A stretch of 64,000 nucleotides of DNA from Bursaphelenchus xylophilus (taxonomy: Eukaryota; Nematoda; Chromadorea; Rhabditida; Aphelenchoididae): contig CAJFCV020000003.1 in assembly GCA_904066235.2 (NCBI GenBank), positions 4,216,001-4,280,000 of the forward strand, written 5' to 3'. The notes beneath the pieces are model-generated. The model did not search any database and was not told where the DNA came from. It worked only from the letters and a program-made list of their open reading frames with translations. The position numbers and the translations under genes were made by a program. This document shows positions 43,512 through 55,524 of this stretch, piece by piece (within the stretch, counting starts at the first letter, position 1; each line of letters opens with the position of its first letter).

Positions 43512-46500
43512 ATGGATCCCGGATACCATGCTCCCTTCGAGCATCGACAATTGCACCAAGTGCAACTTAATCCTCAGTGGCCCTCGGCGGACGAAATGTC
43601 TGAAACTGATCTCAATAACATAATGGCATATGAAACGATGAATCAACAAGGAATTGTCGAAAAAGAAGACGAAGGGATGGAGTTGGATGCCATGGAAGTG
43701 GATGAAAATCGATTTGATTATGAGAATATCCCCGACTTCGACGTCTCAATGGCATTTCGGAAGCTTTGTTACGATAAATTATGTGAGATTTTGGATTCTG
43801 TTTCTTATTCTATGTTATTTAGATTTTAAACTAACTAAATCCTCATTTCCAGTGAACCCAATGATCAAGTGGAAGGAAAAGTTGAAGGCATTTGCTCAGT
43901 TAGTCAAAATGGACCTCGAAGATCACACTTCTTACTTTATATTGAGGAATTCTGATATTGTTCTTCAAGTAGGTATAGATCAATTTGGAAGTGTCGCAGC
44001 GTGTTTCATTTCTTGGTTTGGAGCTCCTTTACGGCCCAACGAACAGGTTCGGCAACTTATTCTTCAAGATAGATGGTTGACGATTTTACGGGCATTGAAG
44101 TTGATGAATAATTTGATTCCACATTCTATTATATTGTAAGTTCTTTACATTTTTGTTTTTCTTTAGGTAGAATGAAGATATCTGGTATGAAATATTTAGC
44201 AGAAGGTTAAGGCATTGCCCGAAGACGTTTTACATTTGTTGGCTGGACATTAGAACTCCGCAAAAGATTAGTTTTTTTGAAAATGAATTTGACATCATGT
44301 GTACAATGTAATTCTTTCAGAAACGACCGAGTTGTTTGCTTAAACGCTCTCCTCATCATCGAACATGATCTCACATTGCTTTTCAAGAAAGATAAACTGA
44401 CTTTCCGCCTCCATGAACCCGTCCATTTCTGGCCTCGATCTGATCTCCAACCATTTACGATATCATTGGATTGGAGGCCGGGGCAATTCGAACCAAATGA
44501 ACTGGGGGTCAGAGGTGATCGATTTATATGCCAATTGACGATAGCTCCGACTACATCAGTCCAATTCACCTTTCCCACACAATCCTGTCTGAATGAAAAG
44601 CTGAAATGGATCCAAGTTTCTCAGTCCCGACCGGTCAATGCTGCATATTGTTTGAGTTTTCCTAAAGCCATCCCAGTCCAAGAAGGCCTCATGAAGAAAC
44701 TCCTGGACGTTGCGGGAGGAATGGCCGTCGCAACGAAGACTAATTGGTTCTCAGAAGCGGCCGATGGGCTGGTCTGCAAGAGGATTTCTTTTGGCGAGAG
44801 CAAGACCTTATCCTTTATAATTGAAGCCAACCAAACCGAGGAGCAGACTGATTTCCTCGTGAAGAAAATCACAGTCTCATCTCCACAAGGCGTTGTGGAA
44901 GTTTTAAACCTATTGGTTGAGCATATCAAAATGTTTGGACTGATCAAAAACTTGTTCTCCATCAAGGATAAGAAGGAACTTGGAGTGAAAAGAGACATGG
45001 CTTTGAAGCTGCAACTTGTTGATTATAATCAGATTCATATCGAAGTAGACTCAAATAGCATTATCTATGGAAATGGTGGGGATTTTTATTAAGTTTATAT
45101 ATTTTTTGTTTTAGTTGATGTAACCGCAACTGGAGCCCAATTATCGTTGCATTTGAATATTAATTCGGCGCTAACTGGCCGACTTCTTGGGAAGGATGTT
45201 CAATTTCATGTTGATGGAGAGCATCCGCAGGAAATTTGTGGATTTGAAAAAGAATCAGAAGCCAAAATTAATGAGTAAGATTTTTTGAACTTTTGTTTGA
45301 AATTTAGGAAACATGAATATTTTTATTTATGTTTTAGAGATTGGAGTCTGGCAAATCTTTTCCTCAACATTTCCGAGCGCACAAGTTCAGAATCGAAGTC
45401 AATTTGCCAACGATTACTCGATCCAATAACCGCCAGAGTGTTCCGAAATCATTACAAAATGTCCTCCAGATCTCGCCTCTTCCCATTCCGCTTCTATTTC
45501 CGGATGTTAAGACTTTCACAGAAGAAGATGGAGGCCGTCAAAAGAGGACTCCAGCATTGCAACTTCAGATGGCGACTTTTATTTTTCATGAAGAACTCGA
45601 AAAGCGGCCGAAAAGTGGAAATTCACGATGTGGAAAGCACACAACCGGTGGTAATCCCTTCAACTTACACGATGCTAAGAAGAAGGGAGACGAGAAGACG
45701 ACGAACGATAGGAAGGCACAGGAGAAGACGAAAGGAGTCAAAGATTTCGGCCAAATCTGTCATCAGTATGGCCAAGTACGAGAAATCGGAAGGATTTGTG
45801 GAACTCCAGAAGGCCCTGAAGTCGGGAAATGTCACTCAACGGCAACCCAACGTGACAAGGAGAAGACGCGTGAACATCCTGAAGAGAAGAACCGTGAATA
45901 ATCCGCAAAATGAAAAACGGAAAAAGATCCAGAAGCAATTTAAACCCAAAACTTTTGGCCTGTTTATCTCATGGAAACCGGCTGTCTCATACATGTTCCG
46001 GCGACAAGGACGAAGATTTTTGTCCACAGTTTTCTCCAAAAGAAGATTCAGGATGAATGTGAATAGATTTGGAATCGAAAAAATGCATTCAAGTAGATTG
46101 CCGGATATCAAGGATATGTTCAAAAATAGTAATATCGAGATGTATAGGAGGAAATTGCTTCAAATGGAAGGTGCAAAGATGCAGAATCAAATCAAAAAGG
46201 TAGGAAAGTTGGTTTTCTGGAGGTTTTTTTGGAAGTTTTAAGGAAATTTTATATTGTAGTATATGATAATTAAAATTTTGATGATTTTTTTGTTTATGAT
46301 GGGTGTCTAGTATAATTTTGTGTATTTTCAGCAAGATCCTTACAGTCGATACCCGGATTTTACGAACATGCCCCCTCCCCAGACCACCTCAATCTTCCCC
46401 ACCTCTCAATTTCAACCAATGGCACGGACGAAACTCGAAATCCCGATGAATTATCAAACCCAGGATGAGGAAGACTCTTCAGACGATAATGAGACAGACC

Positions 46501-49500
46501 CGCCACCACCTCCGAAAGTCCCTGCCAACAACAATCAGATCTATCAACCACATTTATTGGCCGCAAGAAATGAAAGATTGAACAAGATAAAACAAGATCA
46601 GAAGGAGAGGGAGCTGGAGCAACAGAAATTGAAGGCCAGCCAACAGAATCAGCTCCAAAGAGCGGCTCGGATCAATCAAATTGGGCAGAGATTGTCCCTG
46701 AATGTAAGTAGATTTACAGCTCATGAAAATTTTTACATATTATTTTAGGCCGAACAATCGGAAAACGCGTTAAAGTCGGCCAAATTGGAGTCAGCATCGC
46801 CCCCAATTAAAGAAGAGGATGATGGGAGTAACGACCGACCCTTTTCAAGGCGGATCAAGTCTGAAATAGATGATAAAGACACGTCCCCATCATCATCTTC
46901 ATCTTCCCATGATGACAACAGTCAGGATTCAAACCTGCCCGATGAATCCAATTTTCAAAATCCACCGCAATTGGAAATGAACAAGGAGAAGAAACAAGAG
47001 AGAAATTCGAATTTTCCGTCACCTGATTCGTCAACAAATTCCCCACCGCCTTCATTGGCCAAAAGCGATGAGGATTCCAAATCTGGTCCTCCATTACTGC
47101 AAAGCGAGTCGAATTTCAAGAAGGAAGAGGAGTCTCGTAAGTTTTTAGAATTAAAGATGGGCGGAAAGGACTTTTGAAGACAGCATGGCTCTATTTTGTA
47201 CTAATTTATATTATTTTAGCCAGACCTGTAAAGAAAGAAGATGAATATAAGGAAAAGAAGGAAAAAGAAGCTAGAAAAGAGAAAGATGAAAAGAAAAGGG
47301 ACAAAAAGGAGAAGGATGGAGTGAAAAAGGATAGGGACAAGAGGGATAGGAGGTTATCCATTGTCGATTTGGAGGAAAAGAAAGAAAAGGCAAGTGCGAT
47401 ATACAATTTTGTGAGATATATATTTTTGTAATTTTGATTCTGGAGTTTTCTATGACGAAACTGTCGAGTAACTTGAACCTTTTTTAGTTAAGAAAAGACC
47501 GAGATGACGCTTCAACTTCATCATCATCCTCAATAAAATCCTCTCGAATTGCGGTGAAACCTCTGAAGGATATGAAAAAAGAAGTGGTCAAAGACAAAAC
47601 CAAGAAGTCAAAGGACCCCAGAGATTACAAACTCCGAGAGCCATCACCTGTTTTGACCAGAAAGAGGACATCTCCAATCCCGACCAAGAAAAGAGATAGA
47701 GAAGAACCAAAAAAGATCAGAATCGAAGAGAAGCCAGGAGAAAAGTTGACAAAAACAATCAAAACTGGAAGAGAGGAACCTAGATCTGGATTGAAACGTC
47801 CGGCAACTTCACAATTGGACGATAAAAAGAAGAAATTAAGGAAAACAAGTGATCGGACAACCGTGGAAAGGGAGAAGGAGAAGGTCGAACGGAAGGACTC
47901 AACGTCAAATTCGGCATTACAAGGTTAGTTTAGGGCTTTTCGAATGGGTTAGTGGTGCGATTGGTCCCTTTTTTTTGTGGGTTTTATAAGATTTGACCTA
48001 AATTTTTATTGCTTAAGATGTCCTCGGAAATATGGGACGTCCCACCATCAATAGCCTGAGGAATTTCAAAATACCGAAAGTCGTGGAACCGGATCCCAAA
48101 CCAGAATCATCCGCCCCTCCTCCTCTGACAGCAGAGAAGAAGGAAAAACAAGAAACGGCATCGGCTTCGACTTCAAGAGATGATCGAAGAGACGGTCCCA
48201 GAGAAGGCTCGAGGGACAGTTCCAGGGATGGATACAGAGAATATGGCCAGAATTACTCGAATCATTCGACGGGCAAGATGTTTTTTGGAATGCCCAACTT
48301 TGGAGGAGCCAATCGAACGGCGAGAAGAGGATCAATAAAGGGGAACAGTCAAGGAAGTTTCGACTCGGAATCTTCAACTTATAGATCGAGGAAGGCACCG
48401 CCGACAGAACCAATGAAAAGGTGGGGAATTGGGGGATTTTGTACAGGGTGGGCCACTCGAAACTGACCAGTTGTTTCTTTGAATTTCTCCGCGGAGACTC
48501 CGCCGATTTTTCCAAAATTTAGATTTTTCTGGAGTTGAGACCCGCCATTTTCAACCGAATTACTTTCAAGAAAATATATTTTGAATTGACCTTTCCATGC
48601 CTTCTCAAAGTTTTGAAAAATTATTTTCAGGCCGAAACCGCTAAAACTTGGAAATTTTTTGGAATGATTTTGAAAAATTGGACATTTTTCCGAGTTCTTG
48701 GGTGAAATTTTCTTTGTTTTACCTCAGATAGTTATCAAATATTGTTTCAAAAACAATTTTATTTAACAATCTGATTATTAATGTTTCTATCTGAGTTATT
48801 ATGTCCACCTCCTCTCGCATCACAAACTTGCAGTGCCTTTGAGAGTCATGAGCAGTTAAAATTACGTATCGTGGATACGTAATTTTAATTACGTATCTGA
48901 GCTTCAAGATGCCCCAGGCCTGACTCGATAACCATTGACGTCGAATTTAACAATCTTTTTGAAATTTTTTTTTTTGAATGTTTGTGCCCTGCTGGTAATA
49001 CAAACAACCCTCTTGTGGCTTTCAATTTGCTTTAAACAAGTTTAAGGCGAACACTAGCAACTTTTTACTCCACGATTTCCCCAAAAAAAAACCAAAAATT
49101 TTCCAAGTCCGAGAAAGTCAATTGAAAATCATTCCAAAAATTTTATAAGTTTTAGCGGTTTCGGCCCGAAAATAATTTTTCAAAACTTTGAAAAGGCATG
49201 GAAAGGTTAGTTCAAAATACGTTTTTTTGAAATTCAGTCGGTTGAAAATGGCGGGTCTCAGCTCCAGAAAAATCTAAATTTTAGAAAAATCCGCAGAGCC
49301 TCCGCGGAGAAATTCAAAGAAACAACTTGTCAGTTTCGAGTGGCCCACCCTGTATATTGTAGTAGGCATTAACAGGGGAAGTACTCCAAGTGCGACGCTC
49401 AGATTTTCTTTAAATTTTGCACACACGTCGGGTATGGACTAAATATCAATTCCTGAAAGTTTTAGCTCGCGTTTTGCGGGCGCCGCCGAGATATCGAACG

Positions 49501-50171
49501 ATTTTTGCCGCCGAGAGAGTACGCTAAACGTGGAGAGCGGTCAGAGAGAAAAGCGCTTTTTGGCCATAATTTTGGCAGTTTCGTGCGGAAAAATTTGATT
49601 TTTTGTAGAAACGTTATCCTTTACGGTTGAAATAGGCATGAAACTTTTCGTGCCGAAATTCGGTAAAAAGTCCTAAATTTTTGCCGACTTTCGATCTAAA
49701 AATCTCGGTTGTTTCAGCAAAGCGCGAGCAAGGATTCTCACATATATTTTAGAAAAATTTGATCTAAATTTGTGACAAGTTTCATCAAAATCTGAGCGTC
49801 GCACTTGGGGTACTTCCCCTGTAAATAGTAAAAATTGAGTTTTTTGTATTCAATTTGAGAGTTTTTGGTGTGGGAGGTGAGAAGAGAAGAAAGGTTGAAG
49901 CATTTTTTATTATTTGATCTCTTTCAGCCCGACCTTTTCCAGAAGTTCCACCAGCAGCACGGTAGTCGGTCCATATGTCCGAGATAAACCCCCAAATTCG
50001 ACGACTCAATTAGGACGGTTTTACAACCCAAGTCAACAAAAAGAAAAGCCCGTTCCCACCCATCCAGCACCCTTTCATCAAGCAGCATTGGTCCAAGAAA
50101 AATACGACCGAGATTTCCGGGATCAGCGGGACAACAGCCCAATTGATGGCCTCCAAATTGATGAAGGCTAG
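43512..50171 (+). CDS. mdt-1.1: Mediator complex subunit 1 (MED1)
   Basis: Eleven exons (43512-43782, 43853-44135, 44321-45075, 45115-45274, 45338-46199, 46332-46703, 46749-47136, 47220-47389, 47488-47923, 48018-48420, 49928-50171) keep frame: 1447 residues. The N-terminal part follows the Med1 domain: WKEKLKAFAQLVKMDLEDHT, SIILNDRVVCLNALLIIEHD, NAAYCLSFPKAIPVQEGL and VEVLNLLVEHIKMFGLI align with animal MED1. The C-terminal half is disordered: Pro/Ser-rich, then long Lys/Glu runs (KEKKEKEARKEKDEKKRDKK), then Arg/Ser-rich, as in MED1 tails. MED1 links gene-specific activators to RNA polymerase II. Intron 8 (after 47389) uses a GC donor (AAG|GCAAGT), the only choice that keeps frame. Intron 10 (1.5 kb) is mostly two mobile elements. 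Exon 5 has a second long open frame. Confidence 0.88.
48444..49352. mobile_element. TA-flanked palindromic element in intron 10 of mdt-1.1
   Basis: The termini CAGGGTGGGCCACTCGAAAC and its complement are flanked by TA at 48442-48443 and 49353-49354. Inverted arms of about 250 bp (to about 48700 and from about 49100) agree with a few mismatches. The centre includes a short palindrome of TTACGTATC units. No transposase. The first bases CAGGGTGGG are shared with the element at 60661. Confidence 0.8.
49373..49821. mobile_element. 449-bp TIR repeat, intact copy, in intron 10 of mdt-1.1
   Basis: CAGGGGAAGTACTCCAAGTG begins a 35-bp terminal inverted repeat matched at the right end (ends CTTCCCCTG at 49821) with one mismatch. 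The flank is AA on the left and TA on the right, so a TA duplication is possible but not clean. The interior is non-coding. Decayed partial copies are in par-3 introns. Confidence 0.7.
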
Positions 50172-50508
50172 ATTCAAACAGGCTTTTTTCACTACGCATT
50201 TTGGTATTTCAAAATTTTTCACCATCCAAGCAACTTTTAACGGGTGTTTTTTTATTTATTAACCACAAATTAGGTTGTTAACGTAGATTTGATATTGTTT
50301 TAGTGAAAATGAACCAATAACTTAATATAAATTCGTTTATTTATCAATGAAATCCCTGTTCAATAAAGTAATGTGATCAGGTTTGAATTTGGAGAACGTA
50401 TTTTACAGTTTTGTGGAGTAAAAGTCAAAAAAAATTTTTTATTTTACAAGAAGTCCCTGTACAATGTAAATCTTGATAAAATAGAATTTTGATGCTGATA
50501 AGACAAGT
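50172..50508. other. Convergent 3' spacer, mdt-1.1 / STK32
   Basis: AT-rich, with AATAAAG near 50362 that would serve mdt-1.1. No exon is seen. Confidence 0.5.
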
Positions 50509-52756
50509 TTATGTCCCCAATTCGGAGATCTTGGACAATTTCCCATCCAATTCGACCTTGTTATTGCCCGTAGTGACAGTTCGACTCTTCAAAATCGAAG
50601 TGTTATTACTAATGGAACAAGTGGAAGAAGCCGGGGAAAAGTTGAGCGGCGAATTGGAATCCGTGAGGTCGAGGAGTCTGGAAGGATTGGGTAAGATTAC
50701 TAAACGCCTCGAATCCTCACCTCCTCCCTCCAAACGAGCAATTGGTACTCCTTGATGTAATCGACAGCTGTGCCTGGGACGGTCGATTATTTGGAGATGA
50801 GGTTGAAGGCAACGGACTCTGATCCATCTTCGTTTCCTCGTTTTCCTTCTCCGCCGAAGCTCTGAAACGATTGTAGGGGCGGAAGGTGCGATCCAATTGC
50901 TCTTCCTGACTCATCGCTGTCCTGTTCAGAGCATCAACATCATTCGAATCCCTGGGTGTTTGAGAATTCTTTTTCCGTCGATGCCGATGGCGGCCGTAAA
51001 GAGGGGAGGATTCGCAGATTCGCTCCTCCAATTCGTAGGTGGGATCGCAGTTTAATCGGGTGCGTTTCGGCACAAACGATGGGATTACCCGTCTGAAAAG
51101 GGAAGATCAATATTGTTCAAGAAATTTTGGCTCACTGATGACCAAAATGGCTAGTAAATTTGCGTTTAAACTTCAGTTGGTGCTCCGTTTAGGCCATTTT
51201 CAAAAAAAAAAACTTTTTTCCCGCGCAAAAGAAAAAAAGAAGATTTCTCTGACCGCCTCTCCTCTTTCCCATAGCCTTTAGTCTACAAAGATCATAAATT
51301 TTGACGCTTTGAAAAACTCCCTTCTGACTATTGTCTATGAAATTTTAGTAGAAATTAATTTTTTCCTATTTGTCCTCGGGATCGCTGACCAAAAAGTTGT
51401 TAGTTTTTTGCAAACCAACGACTCTTACCTTGCAAGCACATTGTCAAAGTCGATTCGTTGCATATAATCGTGTTTCGCGAACTTTTGGAGCGTATTTGTA
51501 CGTCTTCGAGTTGATGGGCAAAGGAGGTCGAGGATGAACTTCTTGAGATCATTTGGCCATTCGGCTGGCAGCGTTATAGACCCGTTTATCATTAAGGATA
51601 AGACCTGCAAAAATTGAAATTTCTATGATCTTACAAATTTACATATATAGCTTTAGGTAGATCATTTTCGAAAAAAGAAAAAAAACTAAAGGGAAAGAAA
51701 ATAAAAAATGCCTCTCGGCTCACCTGTATTGTACTGGAAGAAGAATGGAACTCAAACGGCCTTCTTCCCCTCAACATTTCGTATAGACACACCCCCAGCG
51801 ACCACCAATCCGCGCAAACATCGTATCCCTCGCGTTGTCCCAACGCTGTGGCCAAGATTTCCGGGGCCATGTAGGGCCTTGTGCCCGAGAAACTGGTTGC
51901 CAACATTCCCTCTCCAATCTTGGTGGCCAAATTGAAGTCCGTGAGGTGGGCGTGCCCTTGATCGTCGAGGAGAATATTCTCGGGCTTCAGATCTCGATGC
52001 ATAATGTTCCTCGTGTGCAGATAGTCCAGGGCCAAGGCTATCTCGCAGACATAGAGCTTGCAACGGGCCTCGGTGAAGCGGCCGCATTGCATGAGATGAT
52101 AACGGAGATCTCCGCCGAGGAGAAGGTCGTTCACCATGTAAATGTAGTCCTCGTCCTGAAAGAAGTCGACTATGAATGCTGTAGAGTACAGTGTCAAATA
52201 TTTAGGTGCTAAATGTAACATCCGTGAGTATGCACATCGGACTTACAATAAAAGTGAACCAGAGGTTGACAATGAACGGATGACTGAGCTCCTGGAGGAT
52301 CTGCAACTCCCGCAACACGTTGAAGGCCACGTTTTTGTGGAGAAGTCGGGTCTTGCACATGTATTTCATGGCGTAGTGCTTCTTCATCCCACGATGGTAA
52401 ACTATACCGACCTGAAAAAAATTACTGCTCAGAATAGATTTTTGATGACTAAAAACCTTATTTTCTTCTATCGAATTGGACACAACTAAATTTTTTTCGG
52501 CTTTTGCAAAAATTCAAAGTCACAGTATGCGGAATTTGCTTATATTTAAAAGCCAAAAATCCGTTTTATATCAAAAAATTTCAATCATCATCAACTCTGA
52601 CGTCTAACATACAGCCTTTTCTAAAAATGCAATCCATTTGATGCCAATCTCACTCACCTTGCCAAAGGCGCCCTTCCCGATCGAACGGACCAAATTGAAG
52701 TCGCCGAGCTGGGTCTGCGACGGACTGGAGGCGCGCCGGGTGCAGCGGCCGCCCAT
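50509..52756 (-). CDS. STK32: Ser/Thr kinase STK32 (YANK, AGC group)
   Basis: Six exons (52756-52658, 52411-52247, 52155-51724, 51604-51429, 51092-50721, 50677-50509) keep frame: 470 residues. The start MGGRCTRR carries Gly2 and Cys5, a likely myristoylation/palmitoylation signal, so membrane attachment is inferred. Kinase features: GKGAFGKV loop, AMKYM lysine, [14 protein letters not shown] hinge, [18 protein letters not shown] (DFN instead of DFG is normal for this family), [30 protein letters not shown]. The AGC tail [20 protein letters not shown] is diagnostic of YANK kinases. A 43-nt intron before the last exon adds a Ser/Asn-rich C-terminus ending KISELGT; reading through it would stop earlier. 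The substrate is not known from sequence. Confidence 0.93.
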
Positions 52757-55524
52757 GCGGGCCGATCCTCGAGCGAAACGGCCGATTCACATTGAGCGAG
52801 CGCCTGAGGGCAGAGGAGGGGATCGACTCGGAGTTGAGGACAACTTAACCATTCTTCATTTTCTTCTAATCTCTAGGAAGTACGTTGAAGTAGAAATAAG
52901 CAGGTTTTTATTGTAAATTCGGAGGAAATTTGTGTTGAGCAATCAAAATGGCACCTAGAATACAAAATAATATCAAAAAAATCATAAAGTTCTTGTTGTA
53001 AATTAAGTAAATGCTATTACAAGAAAACTCGTTTGCCAATCCAAAAGTAAAAGAAGTTTCGGCCAAGATTATGGCCATATGATAGAGATCAAGACGCATC
53101 CTTTACATAAACCATGGCCAGATGGACAAAAATTGGCTCAAATTTGAAATTGAAAGGAAGCGACTACTAATTACGATCGTTAAAAGTACGGAAACATCTA
53201 GATTAAAAAACGAAATAGCTCATAAGTCATGCTTGAAAAAATGATGACTCAAAAAAAATTAATAAGGAAATTCCTCAAAGGCTATCTAATGCTCAGATTT
53301 TATTTTAAATTTGGAAAAAATATCTTGTCTGGGCCATAAATCAATCACAAAAAACTTTTGCCCCAAATGTCAGCCGATATATTCAATAATCTTTTCACAT
53401 AAAAGACAATAGGAAATGAAGAGAGACGGTTAGAGAAAAAACTTAAATATCTTGATTATTTCTGCAAAAAAGGAGCTAAAAATCTCTAGCCTCTCATCAA
53501 AACCCTTGACTTAAAATTTTTGAAGAATTTCTGCAAAAAATTGAACTTCCAAGGAAGCTCAAGTGACCTGACATTATTCAAAATTGTCCCCCAATTTCGC
53601 TACAAACAACCATTCTTTCTTTAGTAATCCCCCTAATCAACCAAATGTCATTCCGGAATAATACCATGCCATTACACACCCCGATGTATATCCTTTCAAA
53701 AAAAATGCATAATACCATCGGATTTTCCGTTTTTTGCCCCGAAAAGTCTCCGGGAAAATGGAGGCGATTAGAGGCCCTGAGGGCTCACTTTTCCACCCCG
53801 AAACACTCTAATCCTAATTAAATTACTTTCGAGGAGGGCTTCTGAAGCCTCAAGATGTTTGTCCCCCAAATTCTCGGTTATAAAAAAATTCTAAATTCAC
53901 TTAGGTTAAGGATTCACATGAAATCAAAAAAAATGAGTAAAAAAGTATTGCGTTTCGACGAAATTTGGCGCAAATTATCACAAAAGACATTGAGGACCTA
54001 CGGCAAGAAGTTCAGTGTATATTTTGGAAAAAATCATTGAGATTTTGAGTGCCGTTGACAAGTCTGAGCCAAAACTTTCAGGGAATGATTTTATGGTCGG
54101 TTTATAACCCATGTCCAAACTGAGAATTTCTGTATGCCAAAAAATAAGGCAAAGTGTGTTGCGAAATCAAATGTCTTCAAGTCATGACTAAAATGTAATC
54201 AAAATCTCTCCTCAATATTGTATGGCCATCTCAGCTCTTGCCTATAAAATATATTTATAGAAAGGCCACTTGAACGCAAGAGTTGGGGTTTTTATCGAAA
54301 TTTGAAGGTTTTCAAAAAGTACTCATTGCTAACGTCGTATTTTACAATCTCTAGGTTCTAAAATTCCCGCTGATACATAGCTGAGACGTTGCCCATGTAG
54401 TTTACGAGTAATTCCTAGTAAAAAGCCAATTTCCTTCAGATACATCAACATTTTTCGGCGGCGCCTACTCCATTTGCCATTCAAATCCAAAAAAAAATTC
54501 AATTAAATTCAAACCAAAATAACTTTGAATGAAACTCTGGATAAAATACGGCATAAAGTTGAGCCAAAAATGGGATAACCGCGTCGAGAATACCCGTTAT
54601 AAACAATGGAAACCGGCTTTATATGCGGGGCGAATAAGAGAAAAGCGTCGCGGCCGAAACGAGAAGAGCGGCCCCAAAACTCATGCGCCCTCCGCTTTCG
54701 GCTTTGTGCCTGCGGGGACGCGGCGGCGAAGGGCTTTTTCCACGCCCGAATATTACTTTCCGTTGGGGGGCGGCGGGCGGGTTTTGAAGTGCTTTCCCTC
54801 GACGTGAGAACGGCGCGATACGTTGACGAAAAAATGGTGGGAGGACGGGGGATCTTTGGATGAGATAGCTCCAAAAAAAGTAAAATGAATTTAGTTATCG
54901 ACTGGACTTTTTTGTGGTCGAAAAAGTTCGCTTCGTACATAAGGATATCCTTGAATAAGTGCGCGAATTCATAAGTGAATTCATCGAGGCAAAAGGCGTT
55001 TTGTGAAAGTTTTCTTCTATGGTCTCTATAACCCACTTTTTAGACACTAAAAATCTTAGCTTGCGCTTGTCAATAGACGACAGACTGTAGAAAATGCACT
55101 GAAGCGGTTAAGGAAAACGAGTAGACAAGGTGAGGGCTCAAATTGTGATCATTTCTCACATTTTTCTATGGTCCCTCGTTTCCAGAGATCGTTCAATATC
55201 TCTGCTGACTCTGCAAAGCCCGAGCTAATATTTTCAGTAATTCCATTGTGCCCTACATAGAGCATAAATGCCAAATTCTTTGACCAACACTCAAATGAAC
55301 TGAACTTCCCCACAGAGTCAACAAAATCTCAAATATTTCGCCTCCAATACCAAAGAAACAACCAAATTCTATTTTCCTGCATTTCTCTTCCAAATTTTCC
55401 GTTGGTGTCAAATATTTTTATGGGACTTCTCTTCCAAAAATCTTCTCCTGTTACCGTGGGAGTGGCCCACAAAAGATATCAGTTCAATTTGAAAGGTCCA
55501 CTTCCACTGGAAAGCTGGAAAATA
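52757..55524. other. Gene-poor region upstream of STK32
   Basis: No exon supported. A GC-rich block lies at about 54640-54800 within otherwise AT-rich sequence. Short open frames on both strands there lack protein features. Confidence 0.4.

Noticed and set aside
50509..50755. Stop of STK32 at 50717 and a separate plus-strand frame at 50489-50755
   Set aside because: A 43-nt intron (GTGAGG...TTCCAG) joins in frame to a further 56 codons with a normal Ser/Asn-rich tail, so the earlier stop lies in the intron and the plus-strand frame is a shadow.
54509..55036. 175-codon minus-strand frame in the GC-rich block upstream of STK32
   Set aside because: Reads as Arg/Pro/Ser-rich low complexity with frames open on both strands; no splice partners or domain.
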